Assembly (NCBI RefSeq): GCF_001651805.1
Contig: NZ_CP015839.1
Location: forward strand, 3,906,001 to 3,970,000
DNA length: 64,000 nt
DNA from: Marinobacterium aestuarii
GTDB taxonomy: Bacteria > Pseudomonadota > Gammaproteobacteria > Pseudomonadales > Balneatricaceae
Direction of reading: 5' to 3'
Below are positions 25,861 through 35,649 of the stretch, in pieces. The position numbers and the translations under genes were made by a program. The notes under the pieces are model-generated. The model worked only from the letters and a program-made list of their open reading frames with translations, did not search any database and had not been told where the DNA came from. Positions within the stretch are counted from its first letter, which is position 1. Every line of letters starts with the position of its first letter.

Positions 25861-26664
25861 ATGCCCGATTCAACCAGCAAGGACACAGGGTCATCCATCC
25901 TGCGCGCACTGAACATTCTGGAGATTGTCTCCAACACACCACAGCCGATGACGCCAGCGGAGATCAACCGCTCCCTCAAGCTGCCCAAGCCCACCATCCA
26001 CCGCCTGTGCAGCCAACTGGAAGAGGCCGGCTTTCTGCAGCCGCGTCTGGATGGCCGCGGTCTGCTGCCAGGCCCCAAGCTGAACAAGATTGCCCTGGGC
26101 GTCCTCAGCAACAACGACTTCCTGCGCACACAGCGCCATGTGATCCTGCAGCGCCTGTCGGAGAAGCTCGGCGAAACCTGCAACATATCCATCCCCAGCG
26201 GCGGCGAAATGATTTACTTCGACCGCGTTGAAACTCACTGGCCGTTGCGGGTTCAGTTGCAGATCAACGACCGGGTACCGCTGCACTGCACCGCCAGTGG
26301 CAAACTGTTTCTCAGCGAGCTGTCGAGCATCAAACGTTCCCGCCTGCTGGCACGCCTGCCGCTGGACAGCCACACCCCCAACACCCTGACCTCCGCCGAA
26401 GCCCTGAAACCGGAGTTGCGCCAGATCCGCCAAAACGGCGTCGGTCTTGATAACGAGGAGTTTCTGCAGGGCATGATCGCGGTGGCCGTGCCCATCCGGG
26501 ACAGCGAAGGCCGCCTCTACGCCGCGCTGGCGATGCACGCCCCCACGGCGCGCCTCTCCCTTGCCCAAGCACAGGAACACGTGCCCGCGATCCGTGAGGC
26601 CGCCGCCGAACTGGCACTGCTGATGGACGAAGAGCAAAACGAGCGCGCCACAGACACCGACTGA
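25861..26664 (+). CDS. IclR-family transcriptional regulator
   Basis: This is a 267-residue regulator. The winged helix is at about 10-75 (SILRALNILEIVSNTPQPMT and LPKPTIHRLCSQLEEAGFL), and the effector domain has the usual RVPLHCTASGKLFLSEL motif and NEEFLQGMIAVAVPI. I start it at 25861, where AGGA lies upstream, rather than at 25819. Family members sense small acids or aromatics and usually act on an adjacent operon. Here it diverges from the TRAP operon and faces the GMC dehydrogenase gene across a terminator, so it most likely controls uptake of the TRAP substrate. Confidence 0.88.
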   Translation: MPDSTSKDTGSSILRALNILEIVSNTPQPMTPAEINRSLKLPKPTIHRLCSQLEEAGFLQPRLDGRGLLPGPKLNKIALGVLSNNDFLRTQRHVILQRLSEKLGETCNISIPSGGEMIYFDRVETHWPLRVQLQINDRVPLHCTASGKLFLSELSSIKRSRLLARLPLDSHTPNTLTSAEALKPELRQIRQNGVGLDNEEFLQGMIAVAVPIRDSEGRLYAALAMHAPTARLSLAQAQEHVPAIREAAAELALLMDEEQNERATDTD

Positions 26665-26674
26665 GAGCAGCCAT

Positions 26675-26704
26675 AAAAAAGCCACGGCTGTTTCCAGCCG
26701 TGGC
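26675..26704 (-). terminator. Intrinsic terminator of the GMC dehydrogenase gene
   Basis: GCCACGGCTG (26681-26690) pairs with CAGCCGTGGC (26695-26704) over a TTTC loop, with six A at 26675-26680 that become a T-run on the minus strand. It lies about 105 bases past the GMC gene stop and directly after the IclR gene. Confidence 0.8.
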
Positions 26705-26810
26705 AATACCGCAGATCTCTCGCTAAAGGCTGTAACTGACCCTTAGTGGCAGGCTTGCACCAGCCTGCATAGCCGCATGCAGGCCCGCTAATACCAGTGC
26801 CAGCAATCCC

Positions 26811-28448
26811 CTACCCCATTGACGCCGACAGCGTAACTGCCGCCATGGCATCCGCTTTCATCATGTCCGCCGCCTTCTCGGCGATCATGATGGTGGGGGC
26901 ATTGGTATTGCCGGAGACGATAGTCGGCATAATGGACGCATCCACCACCCGCAGCCCCTCAATGCCATGCACCCGCAAGCGCGCATCCACCACCGCCATA
27001 TCGTCGTGACCCATTTTGCAGGTACCCGTGGGATGGTAAATGGTCGTGGCACGGTTACGGGCGTACTCCAGCAGCTCGGCATCGGTCTGATGCTGCATGC
27101 CGGGCTCGTGCTCTTCCTTGATAAGCGGTGCCAGCGCCGGCGCATTAATGATCTGGCGCGTGATCTTTATCGACTCTATGGCCGTCCGCTGATCTTCTTC
27201 GGTGGCCAGGTAATTCGGATGAATCGCCGGGTAGTCCGCCGGGTTCGTGCTCTTGAGCGCAATATGACCAGTACTGGTCGGGCGCAACTGGCACACAGAA
27301 GCCGTAAAGGCCGAGAAGCGGTGCGTACCATCGGCCGGCTTGTCGGCACTCAGCGGCTGCAGATGGTACTGAATATCGGGTCTTTGCGGGCTTAGCGGGG
27401 TTTTGGTAAAGATATACACCTGACTGGCCGCCATGGTCAGCGGGCCGGTACGGAACATGGCGTACTCGAGCCCCATCATCACCTTGCGCAGCGGGTTATT
27501 AACCTCATCGTTCAGGGTAATGGGCTTGTTGACCTTGTAGATGGTACGGATCTGCAAATGGTCCTGCAGGTTGCGGCCCACGCCCGGCAGATGCTTGACC
27601 AGCGGAATCTTGTGCCTTGCCAGCTCACCCTTGTCGCCAACGCCTGAAAGCATCAGCGTCTGCGGCGAGTTGATCGCACCGGCCGACAGCACTACTTCCC
27701 GCCGGCAGCGAATACTGTGCATCTGCCCCTTGATGGTCACCGTTACGCCCACCACCCGATTGCCTTCAAATTCGATGCGGTGCACCAGCGCCCGGGTCAC
27801 CGCATGCAGGTTCGGACGTTTCAGCGCCGGGCGCAGAAAGCCCACCGCCGTGCTGCAGCGGGTACCGGTGCGCTTGATGGTCAACTGGAAGTAACCCACA
27901 CCTTCCTGAGTTTCACCATTGCAGTCATCGTTGCGCGGAATACCCACCTGCTGGGCGGCATCGATAAACTTGTCACAAATTTCACGCTTTACGCGGATAT
28001 TGGATACCGACAGCGGACCGCCCACGCCATGATAAGCATCGGCACCGCGCTCCTGATCTTCGGACTTGATGAAATAAGGCAGCACCTCCTTGTAAGACCA
28101 ACCCTCATTACCCTGCGCCGCCCAGTCATCGTAATCCTCTTTCTGACCGCGAATATACAGCAGGCCATTGAGCGAACTGGAGCCTCCCAACACCTTGCCC
28201 CGCGGCCACTGCAACTGGCGGCCATTGAGGCCTGGGTCTGGCTCGGTCATGTAGCACCAGTCGGTTTTGGGATTATGCATGGTCTTGAAGTAGCCGATCG
28301 GCACATGAATCCAGGGATTCGTATCCCGCCCCCCCGCTTCGATCAGCAGTACAGAATGTTCAGGGTTTTCCGACAGACGGCTTGCCATTACACAGCCGGC
28401 GGAGCCTGCGCCGATCACAATGTAGTCATAGGCAGAATCTAGAGACAT
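26811..28448 (-). CDS. GMC-family FAD alcohol dehydrogenase (choline dehydrogenase/AlkJ/DddA-like)
   Basis: This is a 545-residue flavoprotein of the glucose-methanol-choline family. The FAD site is [18 protein letters not shown] at the N-terminus, GMC signature 1 is [20 protein letters not shown] near residue 82, signature 2 is the [13 protein letters not shown] region, and the catalytic His is in [10 protein letters not shown]. The THP[T]GTC form is that of alcohol dehydrogenases such as AlkJ, not of true choline dehydrogenases. DddA, the 3-hydroxypropionate dehydrogenase of the Halomonas DMSP cluster, is to my knowledge of this family, so a role in 3-hydroxypropionate oxidation is possible (inference). 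It is divergent from a MocR regulator. Confidence 0.85.
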   Translation of the reverse strand: MSLDSAYDYIVIGAGSAGCVMASRLSENPEHSVLLIEAGGRDTNPWIHVPIGYFKTMHNPKTDWCYMTEPDPGLNGRQLQWPRGKVLGGSSSLNGLLYIRGQKEDYDDWAAQGNEGWSYKEVLPYFIKSEDQERGADAYHGVGGPLSVSNIRVKREICDKFIDAAQQVGIPRNDDCNGETQEGVGYFQLTIKRTGTRCSTAVGFLRPALKRPNLHAVTRALVHRIEFEGNRVVGVTVTIKGQMHSIRCRREVVLSAGAINSPQTLMLSGVGDKGELARHKIPLVKHLPGVGRNLQDHLQIRTIYKVNKPITLNDEVNNPLRKVMMGLEYAMFRTGPLTMAASQVYIFTKTPLSPQRPDIQYHLQPLSADKPADGTHRFSAFTASVCQLRPTSTGHIALKSTNPADYPAIHPNYLATEEDQRTAIESIKITRQIINAPALAPLIKEEHEPGMQHQTDAELLEYARNRATTIYHPTGTCKMGHDDMAVVDARLRVHGIEGLRVVDASIMPTIVSGNTNAPTIMIAEKAADMMKADAMAAVTLSASMG

Positions 28449-28857
28449 CAGTCATACCATCCATTTTTATTTTTAATCAACAACTTACCCAGCCAACACG
28501 CGTATTTCCGCGACCTGTTGGGTGAGAATCCTGAATCTGAGCAGGCATCAAACTGACAAAAAATGATCACTGATTACCCGTTTCGATAACTGGAGTATCG
28601 TTTCCACAAAGAAACAAATCAACACTTTTATTAAAAAGTGAAATTTAGAGTCTCATAATTAATGATTTATGTAATTTATTGGCTTAGTATGGGTTAAGTA
28701 TCCGGTAACCCAGTTATAGGACGGATATAGACCTGGGTCGCAGACGGGCTCGCCGCAGAGCCCAGAGCCCAGGACCCCTGGCGACTTTTCGGATTAACCC
28801 TCCGCAAGACGCCTGGCAGCAGTCAGCACAGCCAGGCGTATATAATCACTAAAAATA
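28449..28857. promoter_or_regulatory. Divergent promoter region between the GMC and MocR genes
   Basis: The region is 409 bases, AT-rich near the middle (about 28550-28700) and richer in GC close to the MocR gene. Both promoters must lie here. MocR regulators often bind paired direct repeats, but I could not identify a convincing pair by eye. I see no open frame or RNA gene in it. Confidence 0.4.
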
Positions 28858-30348
28858 ATGGCGGGTATGCACATGTCAGCACTCTTTCACCTGGACAGAA
28901 ACAACAACGCCACGCTGCAAAAACAGATCCGCGAGCAGCTGGTCACCGCCATTCTGGGGGGCTACCTGCCGCTGGATGAGCCACTGCCCTCAAGCCGCAG
29001 CCTGGCCAAAACACTCAATGTCGCACGCAACACCATAGTGCTGGTATACGATGAGCTGGCCACCGACGGCTACCTGACATCCAAGGAGCGCAGCGGCTAT
29101 TTCGTCAATCCGCAGTTTGTCGCCGGCAAGCTGGAAAAGGACAGCAAAAACGCGCCCCAAAGCGACAGCTGCGACAAGGTCGACTGGTCAAAGCGGTTCA
29201 AGGTCAAACCTGCAGTACAGGCAAACCCAAGCCTGGCCCATGCCTGGCACTCCCACCCCTACCCCTTTATTTACGGTCAGCTGGACTCAGCCCTGTTCCC
29301 GATCGACAACTGGCGCAAGTGCTGGCGCGATGCCGTCAGCGTGCAGGCGATTCGCGACTGGTCATCGGATCGCTATGACAGCGATGACCCCATGCTGATC
29401 GAACAGCTGCAAAAGCGCATATTGCCGAGCCGTGGCATCCAGGCCGAGAAGGACGAAATACTGGTCACCATCGGTTCCCAACAGGCGCTCTACCTGCTGG
29501 CCCAGCTGCTGCTGGACGACAGTACCTGCTTCGGTATCGAAGACCCGGGCTATACCAGTGCCGGGCACATAGGCGCGCTCTTTGGCGCCCGGGTGAAAAG
29601 TCTCGCAGTGGATGAAAACGGCCTGGTCGTTGACGAGCAGCTGGACAGCTGCGATGCCCTCTACATCACGCCGAGCTATCAATGCCCCACCACCGTTACC
29701 ATGCCACTGGAACGGCGGCGCACCCTGCTCGACAAGGCACTGCAACACGACTTCATCGTGGTGGAAGATGACTACGAAATGGAGATCAATTTTGAATCCA
29801 ACCCGACACCGGCGCTGAAAAGCCTCGATAAGCACGACCGGGTACTTTATATCGGCAGCCTCTCCAAGACCCTGGCACCGGGACTGCGCATGGGATTCAT
29901 GGTCGGCCCCAAGGCCCTGATACAGGAAGCCCGCAACCTGCGCCAGCTGATGCTGCGCCACCCACCACTGAACAATCAGCGCGCCGTGGCGCTCTTTCTG
30001 GCCCAGGGCTATCACGATGCTCTGCTGCGAAAGCTCGCCCGAAAATTCCACCAGCGCAGTGAGATCATGGCCCAGGCGCTGAACACCTACCTGCCCGGCA
30101 GCTATATTCTGCCCTCGGGCGGATCTTCGTTCTGGTGCACTCTGCCTGGCGGGATCAATGCCGCCGAGCTCAAGCGAGTCGCCGCGCAAAAAGGCATTCT
30201 GATCATTTCCGGCGACAGCTATCACTACGCCGACGACCTGCCGCAGAACTGCATCAAGCTGGGCTTTTCCGCCATAGCCCCCGAGGCCATCGAGCCCGGC
30301 ATCCGCATTCTGGCGCAACTGATTCAGGACATGAGCGCTGCAGATTAA
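28858..30348 (+). CDS. MocR-type GntR regulator with aminotransferase-like domain
   Basis: This is a 496-residue fusion of a GntR winged helix (about 12-80: LQKQIREQLVTAILGGYLPL, PLPSSRSLAKTLNVARNTIV) and a fold-type I aminotransferase domain (about 115-490). The PLP lysine is in IGSLSKTLAPGLRMGF, and VEDDYEMEINFE is the matching PLP-binding segment. MocR proteins bind PLP or a PLP adduct and regulate a neighbouring gene, here most likely the divergent GMC dehydrogenase. No strong ribosome site is present; ATG 28873 (MSALFHLDR) is an alternative start. A long purine-rich tract follows the stop. Confidence 0.9.
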   Translation: MAGMHMSALFHLDRNNNATLQKQIREQLVTAILGGYLPLDEPLPSSRSLAKTLNVARNTIVLVYDELATDGYLTSKERSGYFVNPQFVAGKLEKDSKNAPQSDSCDKVDWSKRFKVKPAVQANPSLAHAWHSHPYPFIYGQLDSALFPIDNWRKCWRDAVSVQAIRDWSSDRYDSDDPMLIEQLQKRILPSRGIQAEKDEILVTIGSQQALYLLAQLLLDDSTCFGIEDPGYTSAGHIGALFGARVKSLAVDENGLVVDEQLDSCDALYITPSYQCPTTVTMPLERRRTLLDKALQHDFIVVEDDYEMEINFESNPTPALKSLDKHDRVLYIGSLSKTLAPGLRMGFMVGPKALIQEARNLRQLMLRHPPLNNQRAVALFLAQGYHDALLRKLARKFHQRSEIMAQALNTYLPGSYILPSGGSSFWCTLPGGINAAELKRVAAQKGILIISGDSYHYADDLPQNCIKLGFSAIAPEAIEPGIRILAQLIQDMSAAD

Positions 30349-30438
30349 GGCGGGAGCAAGGGGAAAGGAGAAAGGGGAAAATAAAAAAGAGAGAACGAGA
30401 GACGGGCGAAAGGCGAAAGAATTGAAGCGGGAATAAAA
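30349..30438 (+). repeat. Polypurine tract after the MocR gene
   Basis: About 90 bases just past the MocR stop are almost only A and G on the plus strand, in loose units such as GGGGAAAGGAGAAAGG and GAGAGACGGGCGAAAGG. It does not code and ends before the usp terminator. Such tracts can form triplex DNA or arise by slippage; the function is unknown. Confidence 0.6.
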
Positions 30439-30443
30439 CAGCA

Positions 30444-30465
30444 ACGCAGCGCCAAAGCGCTGCGT
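30444..30465 (-). terminator. Terminator hairpin of the universal stress gene
   Basis: ACGCAGCGC (30444-30452) and GCGCTGCGT (30457-30465) form a perfect 9-bp stem with a CAAA loop, 11 bases after the usp stop. On the minus strand a T-rich segment (TGCTGTTTTATT) follows. Confidence 0.65.
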
Positions 30466-30475
30466 CCGTTAAGGC

Positions 30476-31327
30476 TTAGCGCAGCAACAGTAGCGGGCTG
30501 CGGGTATTGTTAAGCATGTTGCGGGTCGTACTGCCCACCAATAGCTGGCGAATACGCGAATGACCGTAGGCCCCCATCACGATCAGATCGATGTTGTTGT
30601 CGGCCTGATAGGCGTGCAGTACCGGCTCGACATCACCGCTTTTCAATACTGCAGTCACCGCAAAGTTAGCCTTTTCCAGCGTGCTGCGCGCACCATCCAG
30701 CGCCAGACGATGTTCCGCCGTGTCCGCCCCCACCATCACCAGATGACAGGGTAGTCCCCGAAACAGCGGACTGGCCGCCAGCATCTCGACGCCCTTGAGG
30801 GTGGTGGCACTGCCATCAAAGGCGAGCATAAAGCTTTTGGGTTCGGAAAATTCGCCGGGAATGGCCAGAATCGGTCTGTGCATGGTGCGAATCACACTCT
30901 CGACATGACTCCCTACCGGCATGCCGGGGCTATGACTGTGGGTACTGTGCAGACCGAGTACCAGCAGGCGGATGTCCGCTTCGAGCTCACCCAGACTTTC
31001 GGCCAGGTCACCGTGGCGTTGCATCAGGGCGGGCGCCTCAACGCCGCTGTTACGGGTCCGCTCTGCGGCGGCATCCAGCATGGCCTTGCCGGCTTCGATC
31101 GCCAGGCGACCACGCTTTTCATCCAGTGAGGCCAGCTCTTCGAGCAGGTGCTCGCGACTGCCCAGACCAATATTGCCGCTGAGATCCACTTCAGCCGCCT
31201 TGTCAGGACGGTCCAGTACATGCAGTAGCACCAGCGGCGCCTCCAGACGTCGACTGGCCCAGCTGGCGCTGTCGCACACCGCCGCCGCAGACTGCATGGC
31301 ACCGATACAGGCAAATACTTTATTCAT
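30476..31327 (-). CDS. Tandem universal stress protein (UspA family)
   Basis: This is a 283-residue protein of two Usp domains, about 1-145 and 152-283. The second ends with the ATP-binding motif GAYGHSRIRQLLVGSTTRNML, truncated here as GAYGHSRIRQLL, and the first has a matching GLHSTHSHSPGMPVGS stretch. UspE-like tandem proteins bind nucleotides and respond to starvation or oxidative stress. It lies about 250 bases downstream of and co-oriented with a SulP transporter gene. SulP plus Usp is a frequent pairing in marine bacteria, suggesting the two act together on ion or bicarbonate balance (inference). Confidence 0.88.
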   Translation of the reverse strand: MNKVFACIGAMQSAAAVCDSASWASRRLEAPLVLLHVLDRPDKAAEVDLSGNIGLGSREHLLEELASLDEKRGRLAIEAGKAMLDAAAERTRNSGVEAPALMQRHGDLAESLGELEADIRLLVLGLHSTHSHSPGMPVGSHVESVIRTMHRPILAIPGEFSEPKSFMLAFDGSATTLKGVEMLAASPLFRGLPCHLVMVGADTAEHRLALDGARSTLEKANFAVTAVLKSGDVEPVLHAYQADNNIDLIVMGAYGHSRIRQLLVGSTTRNMLNNTRSPLLLLR

Positions 31328-31575
31328 ACATGGTCACTCCCTGTACAGCATTGGACGGGGCTCTTAACCTGGCGTTCGCATTGGGCCCTGGTTCCAGAGA
31401 AAGAACCCAGAATGAAGCATCTCTGCATCACCCATTAACCCGCCGGGCTAATAATCTGCCCGCGGTCGCCCTGCCTGTGGCACACCGCAGAGTTCAACCA
31501 TAGCATGCCTGTGCGAGCAGAAAAGCCCCCAGGGTCAAGTTGTTACGCTGTTAAATCAGCCTGCAACCGAGGGCA

Positions 31576-33054
31576 TCAGTGCCCGATGAGTTCATCCACA
31601 TTGCCAGGCTTGTCGTACTGGCCAAAGCGGTCAACGATGGTCCGGCTGGCTTCATTCAGACCACAGACTTCCACCTCGGTACCTTCGCGGCGGAACTTGA
31701 CGACCACCTTGTCGAGGGACGAGACGGCGGTGATATCCCAGAAATGCGCATGGGTGACATCGATCACCACCTTGTCGAGCACTTCCTTGAAATCGAACGC
31801 AGCGATGAATTTGTCCGCCGAGACGAAGAACACCTGCCCCGAGACACGGTATTCACGCAGCGACTGGGTTTCATCCACATGGGTATCCACCCGCATGTAG
31901 TGCCCGACCTTGCTGGCGAAGAACATGGCGGCCAGCAACACACCAACGAAAACGCCGTAGGCCAGGTTGTGGGTAAACACCACCACCACCACGGTCGCGA
32001 TCATGACGATGTTGGTCGACAGCGGGTGCTGCTTGAGATTGCGGATCGAATCCCAGCTGAAGGTACCGATGGAGACCATGATCATCACCGCCACCAGAGC
32101 CGCCATCGGAATCTGTGCTACCCACTCATCGAGGAAGACCACCATGACAAGCAGCAACAGACCCGCGGTCAGGGTCGACAGGCGGGTGCGGCCACCGGAT
32201 TTCACGTTGATCACCGACTGGCCGATCATGGCGCAGCCCGCCATGCCACCGAGCAGACTGGAGGCAATATTGGACACGCCCTGCCCCTTGCACTCGCGGT
32301 TCTTGTCACTGGAGGTATCGGTCAGGTCATCAACGATGGTGGCGGTCATCATGGATTCCAGCAGACCCACCACGGCCATGGCGGCGGCGTAGGGGAAGAT
32401 GATCTGCAGGGTTTCAAAGTTCAGCGGCACATCCGGCCAGAGGAAGATCGGCAGAGTATCGGGCAGCTCGCCCATATCACCGACGGTACGGATATCCAGC
32501 CCCAGATACATCGACAGGCCAGTCAGCGCCAGGATGCACACCAGCGGTGACGGCACCGCACGGGTCACGTAGGGAAACAGATAGATAATGCCAAGCCCCC
32601 CTGCAGTCATGGCATAGACATGCCAGGTCACATCGATCAGCTCGGGCAACTGCGCCATAAAGATCAGAATTGCCAATGCATTGACGAACCCTGTGACCAC
32701 CGAGCGGGACACAAAGCGCATCAGACTGCCGAGCTTCAGATAACCGGCCCCGATCTGCAGCACCCCGGTCAGCAAGGAGGCGGCCAGCAGATACTCAAGC
32801 CCGTGATCACGTACCAGAGTCACCATCAGCAGCGCCATGGCACCGGTCGCCGCCGAGATCATGCCGGGACGGCCGCCCACAAAGGCAATCACCACCGCAA
32901 TACAGAAGGACGCGTACAGACCCACCTTGGGATCTACACCGGCGATGATCGAAAAAGCGATCGCCTCGGGGATCAGGGCCAGCGCTACCACAGCGCCCGC
33001 CAGCAGATCGCCACGCGTGTTGGAGAACCAGTGCCGTTGCAAAGAGTTAATCAT
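31576..33054 (-). CDS. SulP-family anion transporter with STAS domain
   Basis: This 492-residue protein has about 12 membrane segments. The SulP opening is [34 protein letters not shown] follows, and [20 protein letters not shown] lies in the centre of the transport domain. Residues from about 395 form a STAS domain ([19 protein letters not shown]). SulP proteins move sulfate, bicarbonate or dicarboxylates with Na+ or H+. The close pairing with a Usp gene and the short STAS fit the branch that contains BicA-like bicarbonate carriers, but the ion is not determined. The 332 bases upstream hold no gene. Confidence 0.87.
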   Translation of the reverse strand: MINSLQRHWFSNTRGDLLAGAVVALALIPEAIAFSIIAGVDPKVGLYASFCIAVVIAFVGGRPGMISAATGAMALLMVTLVRDHGLEYLLAASLLTGVLQIGAGYLKLGSLMRFVSRSVVTGFVNALAILIFMAQLPELIDVTWHVYAMTAGGLGIIYLFPYVTRAVPSPLVCILALTGLSMYLGLDIRTVGDMGELPDTLPIFLWPDVPLNFETLQIIFPYAAAMAVVGLLESMMTATIVDDLTDTSSDKNRECKGQGVSNIASSLLGGMAGCAMIGQSVINVKSGGRTRLSTLTAGLLLLVMVVFLDEWVAQIPMAALVAVMIMVSIGTFSWDSIRNLKQHPLSTNIVMIATVVVVVFTHNLAYGVFVGVLLAAMFFASKVGHYMRVDTHVDETQSLREYRVSGQVFFVSADKFIAAFDFKEVLDKVVIDVTHAHFWDITAVSSLDKVVVKFRREGTEVEVCGLNEASRTIVDRFGQYDKPGNVDELIGH

Positions 33055-33385
33055 CCGTTATCCGTCAGGTCATCAAGCTTGGAACAGCACCGCCATGCTG
33101 TCACCGGGAATAGAAGAGGTGCGAAAGGTGCCGGCTGAGCCTGCGACCTTCGCGGTCTGTGGTTCGCGCAGAACCAGCTGTAAAACGCAGAAAAAGTGCC
33201 GACACAGCGCGGCCAGAGCAACCGTTTTTTTTGCATGTGCACAAAGCGCGGCTACGTTACCGGCTTGTGCCTGAAGCGTCAAGTCGGCCACAGCCGCGAC
33301 GTTTAAGCTGCAATACCCAAGCAGCGACCAAAAGGAAGGGCTGCAACCTTCGAGCCTGCCGCCCCGTCATCTACCGAAGAAAGGC
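33055..33385. other. Intergenic region between SulP and uraA, no gene seen
   Basis: The 331 bases hold the promoter of the SulP gene and the 3' region of uraA. There is an eight-base T-run at 33225-33232 next to GCATGTGCAC, but no hairpin precedes it. I see no clear terminator for uraA, RNA gene or repeat. Confidence 0.4.
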
Positions 33386-34684
33386 TTAGTGGCCGCGCTC
33401 CAGCATCTCATCCACCATCGCCTTTTCCGTGCCCAGATCGTCCGTATCGGCAGTGCTGCGCGGCAATATCAGGTTCAGAATAATGGCCGCAAAACCGCTC
33501 AGCGCGACGCCCTGCAGACTCGTTTCACCCTGGCCTACGACCATGCCGCCAATGCCGAACACCAGCACAGTGGCAACAATGACCAGATTGCGCTGCTCGC
33601 TCAGATCAACCTGCGCCTTGATCAGGGTATTCATGCCCACCGCGGCAATGGAGCCGAACAGCAGGATCAGAATGCCCCCCATCACCGGGGTTGGAATGGT
33701 CTGCAGCAAAATGCCGATCTTGGCTATAAAGGCCAGAGCGATAGCAAAGACCGCAGCCCAGGTCATCACCACCGGGTTAAATGCACGGGTCAGCATGACC
33801 GCGCCTGTCACTTCCGAATAGGTCGTATTCGGCGGTCCGCCAAGCATGGCGGCGGTAGAGGTTGCGATACCGTCCCCCAGCAGGGTGCGGTGCAGGCCGG
33901 GCTTTTTCAGGTAGTCTTTGCCCGTCACGCTGCTGATGGCCAGCACATCACCGACATGCTCAATCGCAGGCGCTATGGCAACCGGCAGCATGAAGAGGAT
34001 CGCCTGCCAGTTGAGTTCCGGCGCCACAAAGGCCGGCACCGAGAACCAGGCCGCCTGCTGCACCGGCGTGTAATCCACCATGCCCATCAGGTTGGCCAGC
34101 AGGTATCCGACCAGTACGCCGGAGAGGATAGGTACCAGGCGAAAGATACCGCGGGCAAACACCGCTACTACCAGGGTGGACAGCAGCGCCGCCATGGACA
34201 CCAGCATGGCATCAGCGTACGGGAACAGCTCGAAAGCGCCATCGCCGCTTTTGCCCATGGCCATGTTTACCGCCACCGGCGCCAGCCCCAGGCCAATCAC
34301 CATGATAATGGGGCCCGTCACCACCGGCGGCATCAGCCGATGAATAAAACCGACACCGCGAAGCTTCACCGCCAGCGACAGCAGCAGATACAGCATCCCG
34401 GCCGCCATAAGCCCGCCCATGGTGGCGGGAATGCCCCAGGTCTGGACGCCGTAGATGATGGGCGCGATAAAGGCGAAGGACGACGCCAGGAAGACCGGCA
34501 CCGTCCGCTTGGTGGCGATCTGAAACAGCAGCGTGCCGGCACCGGCGGTAAACAAAGCAACGCTCGGATTCAGCCCGGTCAACAGCGGCACCAGCACCAG
34601 GGCACCGAAGGCCACGAACAGCATTTGCGAACCGGCCAGCGCACCGCGCCATCCGCTCAGGTGATATTCACCGTGGTGAGACAT
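33386..34684 (-). CDS. uraA: Uracil permease (UraA, NCS2 family)
   Basis: This is a 432-residue NCS2 permease with about 14 membrane segments. The opening LAGSQMLFVAFGALVLVPLL, the GGPPNTTYSEVTGAVMLTRA signature in the second half and IGILLQTIPTPVMGGILILL are typical of UraA/PyrP. It imports uracil with H+. The gene lies 13 bases after upp on the same strand, so uracil is carried in and converted directly to UMP. The 13-base gap includes a GGGGAA ribosome site. Confidence 0.92.
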   Translation of the reverse strand: MSHHGEYHLSGWRGALAGSQMLFVAFGALVLVPLLTGLNPSVALFTAGAGTLLFQIATKRTVPVFLASSFAFIAPIIYGVQTWGIPATMGGLMAAGMLYLLLSLAVKLRGVGFIHRLMPPVVTGPIIMVIGLGLAPVAVNMAMGKSGDGAFELFPYADAMLVSMAALLSTLVVAVFARGIFRLVPILSGVLVGYLLANLMGMVDYTPVQQAAWFSVPAFVAPELNWQAILFMLPVAIAPAIEHVGDVLAISSVTGKDYLKKPGLHRTLLGDGIATSTAAMLGGPPNTTYSEVTGAVMLTRAFNPVVMTWAAVFAIALAFIAKIGILLQTIPTPVMGGILILLFGSIAAVGMNTLIKAQVDLSEQRNLVIVATVLVFGIGGMVVGQGETSLQGVALSGFAAIILNLILPRSTADTDDLGTEKAMVDEMLERGH

Positions 34685-34697
34685 GGTTCAGTTCCCC

Positions 34698-35327
34698 TCA
34701 GGTACCGAAGATTTTGTCACCGGCGTCACCAAGACCCGGAATGATGTAGCCGTGTTCATCCAGGTGACTGTCAACGGACGCCGTGAAGATATCCACGTCC
34801 GGGTGTGCTTCCTGCACCTTCTTGAGACCTTCAGGTGCTGCCACCAGAATCAGCGTGCGGATACTGGTGCAACCCGCTTTCTTCAGCATATCGATGGTGG
34901 CGATCAGGGAACCGCCCGTCGCCAGCATTGGATCAATGATCAGCGCCATGCGCTCTTCAATATCGTTGGCCAGCTTTTCAAAGTACGGCACCGGCTCCAG
35001 GGTTGTCTCGTCACGGTACAGACCGACAACGGATATTTTGGCGGCGGGCACCAGTTCCAGCACGCCATCGAGCATGCCGATGCCGGCGCGCAGAATCGGC
35101 ACCACGGTGATTTTCTTGCCCTTGATGCGCTCCGCCGTCATGGCGCCACACCAGCCGTCCACCTGATAGGTTTCCAGCTCCAGGTCTTTGGTCGCCTCGT
35201 AGGTCAGCAGACAGCCAACCTCAGACGCCAGCTGCCGGAAACTGCGGGTACTCAGACCGGCGGCCCGCATCAGACCCAGCTTGTGGCGGACCAGTGGGTG
35301 GCGGATTTCGTGAACGCTCATGCACAA
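34698..35327 (-). CDS. upp: Uracil phosphoribosyltransferase
   Basis: This 209-residue enzyme makes UMP from uracil and PRPP. Visible are [12 protein letters not shown] at the N-terminus, [18 protein letters not shown], the PRPP loop [13 protein letters not shown] and the C-terminal uracil-binding [16 protein letters not shown]. Length and motifs are those of the standard bacterial enzyme. A ribosome site (AAAGAGG) precedes the ATG. It is the first gene of the upp-uraA operon and divergent from hpt across 322 bases. Confidence 0.95.
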   Translation of the reverse strand: MCMSVHEIRHPLVRHKLGLMRAAGLSTRSFRQLASEVGCLLTYEATKDLELETYQVDGWCGAMTAERIKGKKITVVPILRAGIGMLDGVLELVPAAKISVVGLYRDETTLEPVPYFEKLANDIEERMALIIDPMLATGGSLIATIDMLKKAGCTSIRTLILVAAPEGLKKVQEAHPDVDIFTASVDSHLDEHGYIIPGLGDAGDKIFGT

Positions 35328-35556
35328 ACCTCTTTGACGACAGTTAGAATCCGCTCAGCAAGCCGGACCCCATGTTAAACCAGCGACCTGAAACCCGTGC
35401 CAGCACCAGGGCTGCCACCGGCATCGAACACAAAGGCGGCATCCTGCGAATACCGTCCCAGCCCCGATTTATACAGCAATTGTCGTGCCGGTCAGAAAAT
35501 GTGGGTGCATCCTAGCCAAAAGGCGGGAATTTGTCATCCGCCGGTCGGCTTGCCAT

Positions 35557-35568
35557 CTGACCGGTCAG
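35557..35568. promoter_or_regulatory. Palindrome between upp and hpt
   Basis: CTGACCGGTCAG is a perfect 12-base palindrome in the 322-base upp-hpt divergent region, about 80 bases before hpt. Its form (centred CCGG with TGA/TCA arms) resembles TetR-type operators. No regulator gene is adjacent. The rest of the region holds no gene. Confidence 0.35.
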
Positions 35569-35649
35569 TCAGTATTGTGAGCCCGATGAGCCGCACCGGG
35601 CCCATCGCCCGGCGCCTGAACACTTTTATCTATTCTGACGCCTGATCCC

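Noticed and set aside
33389-34744. A 451-codon plus-strand frame opposite uraA
   Set aside because: Its His/Gln/Arg-rich protein is the usual mirror of a membrane-protein gene in GC-rich DNA.
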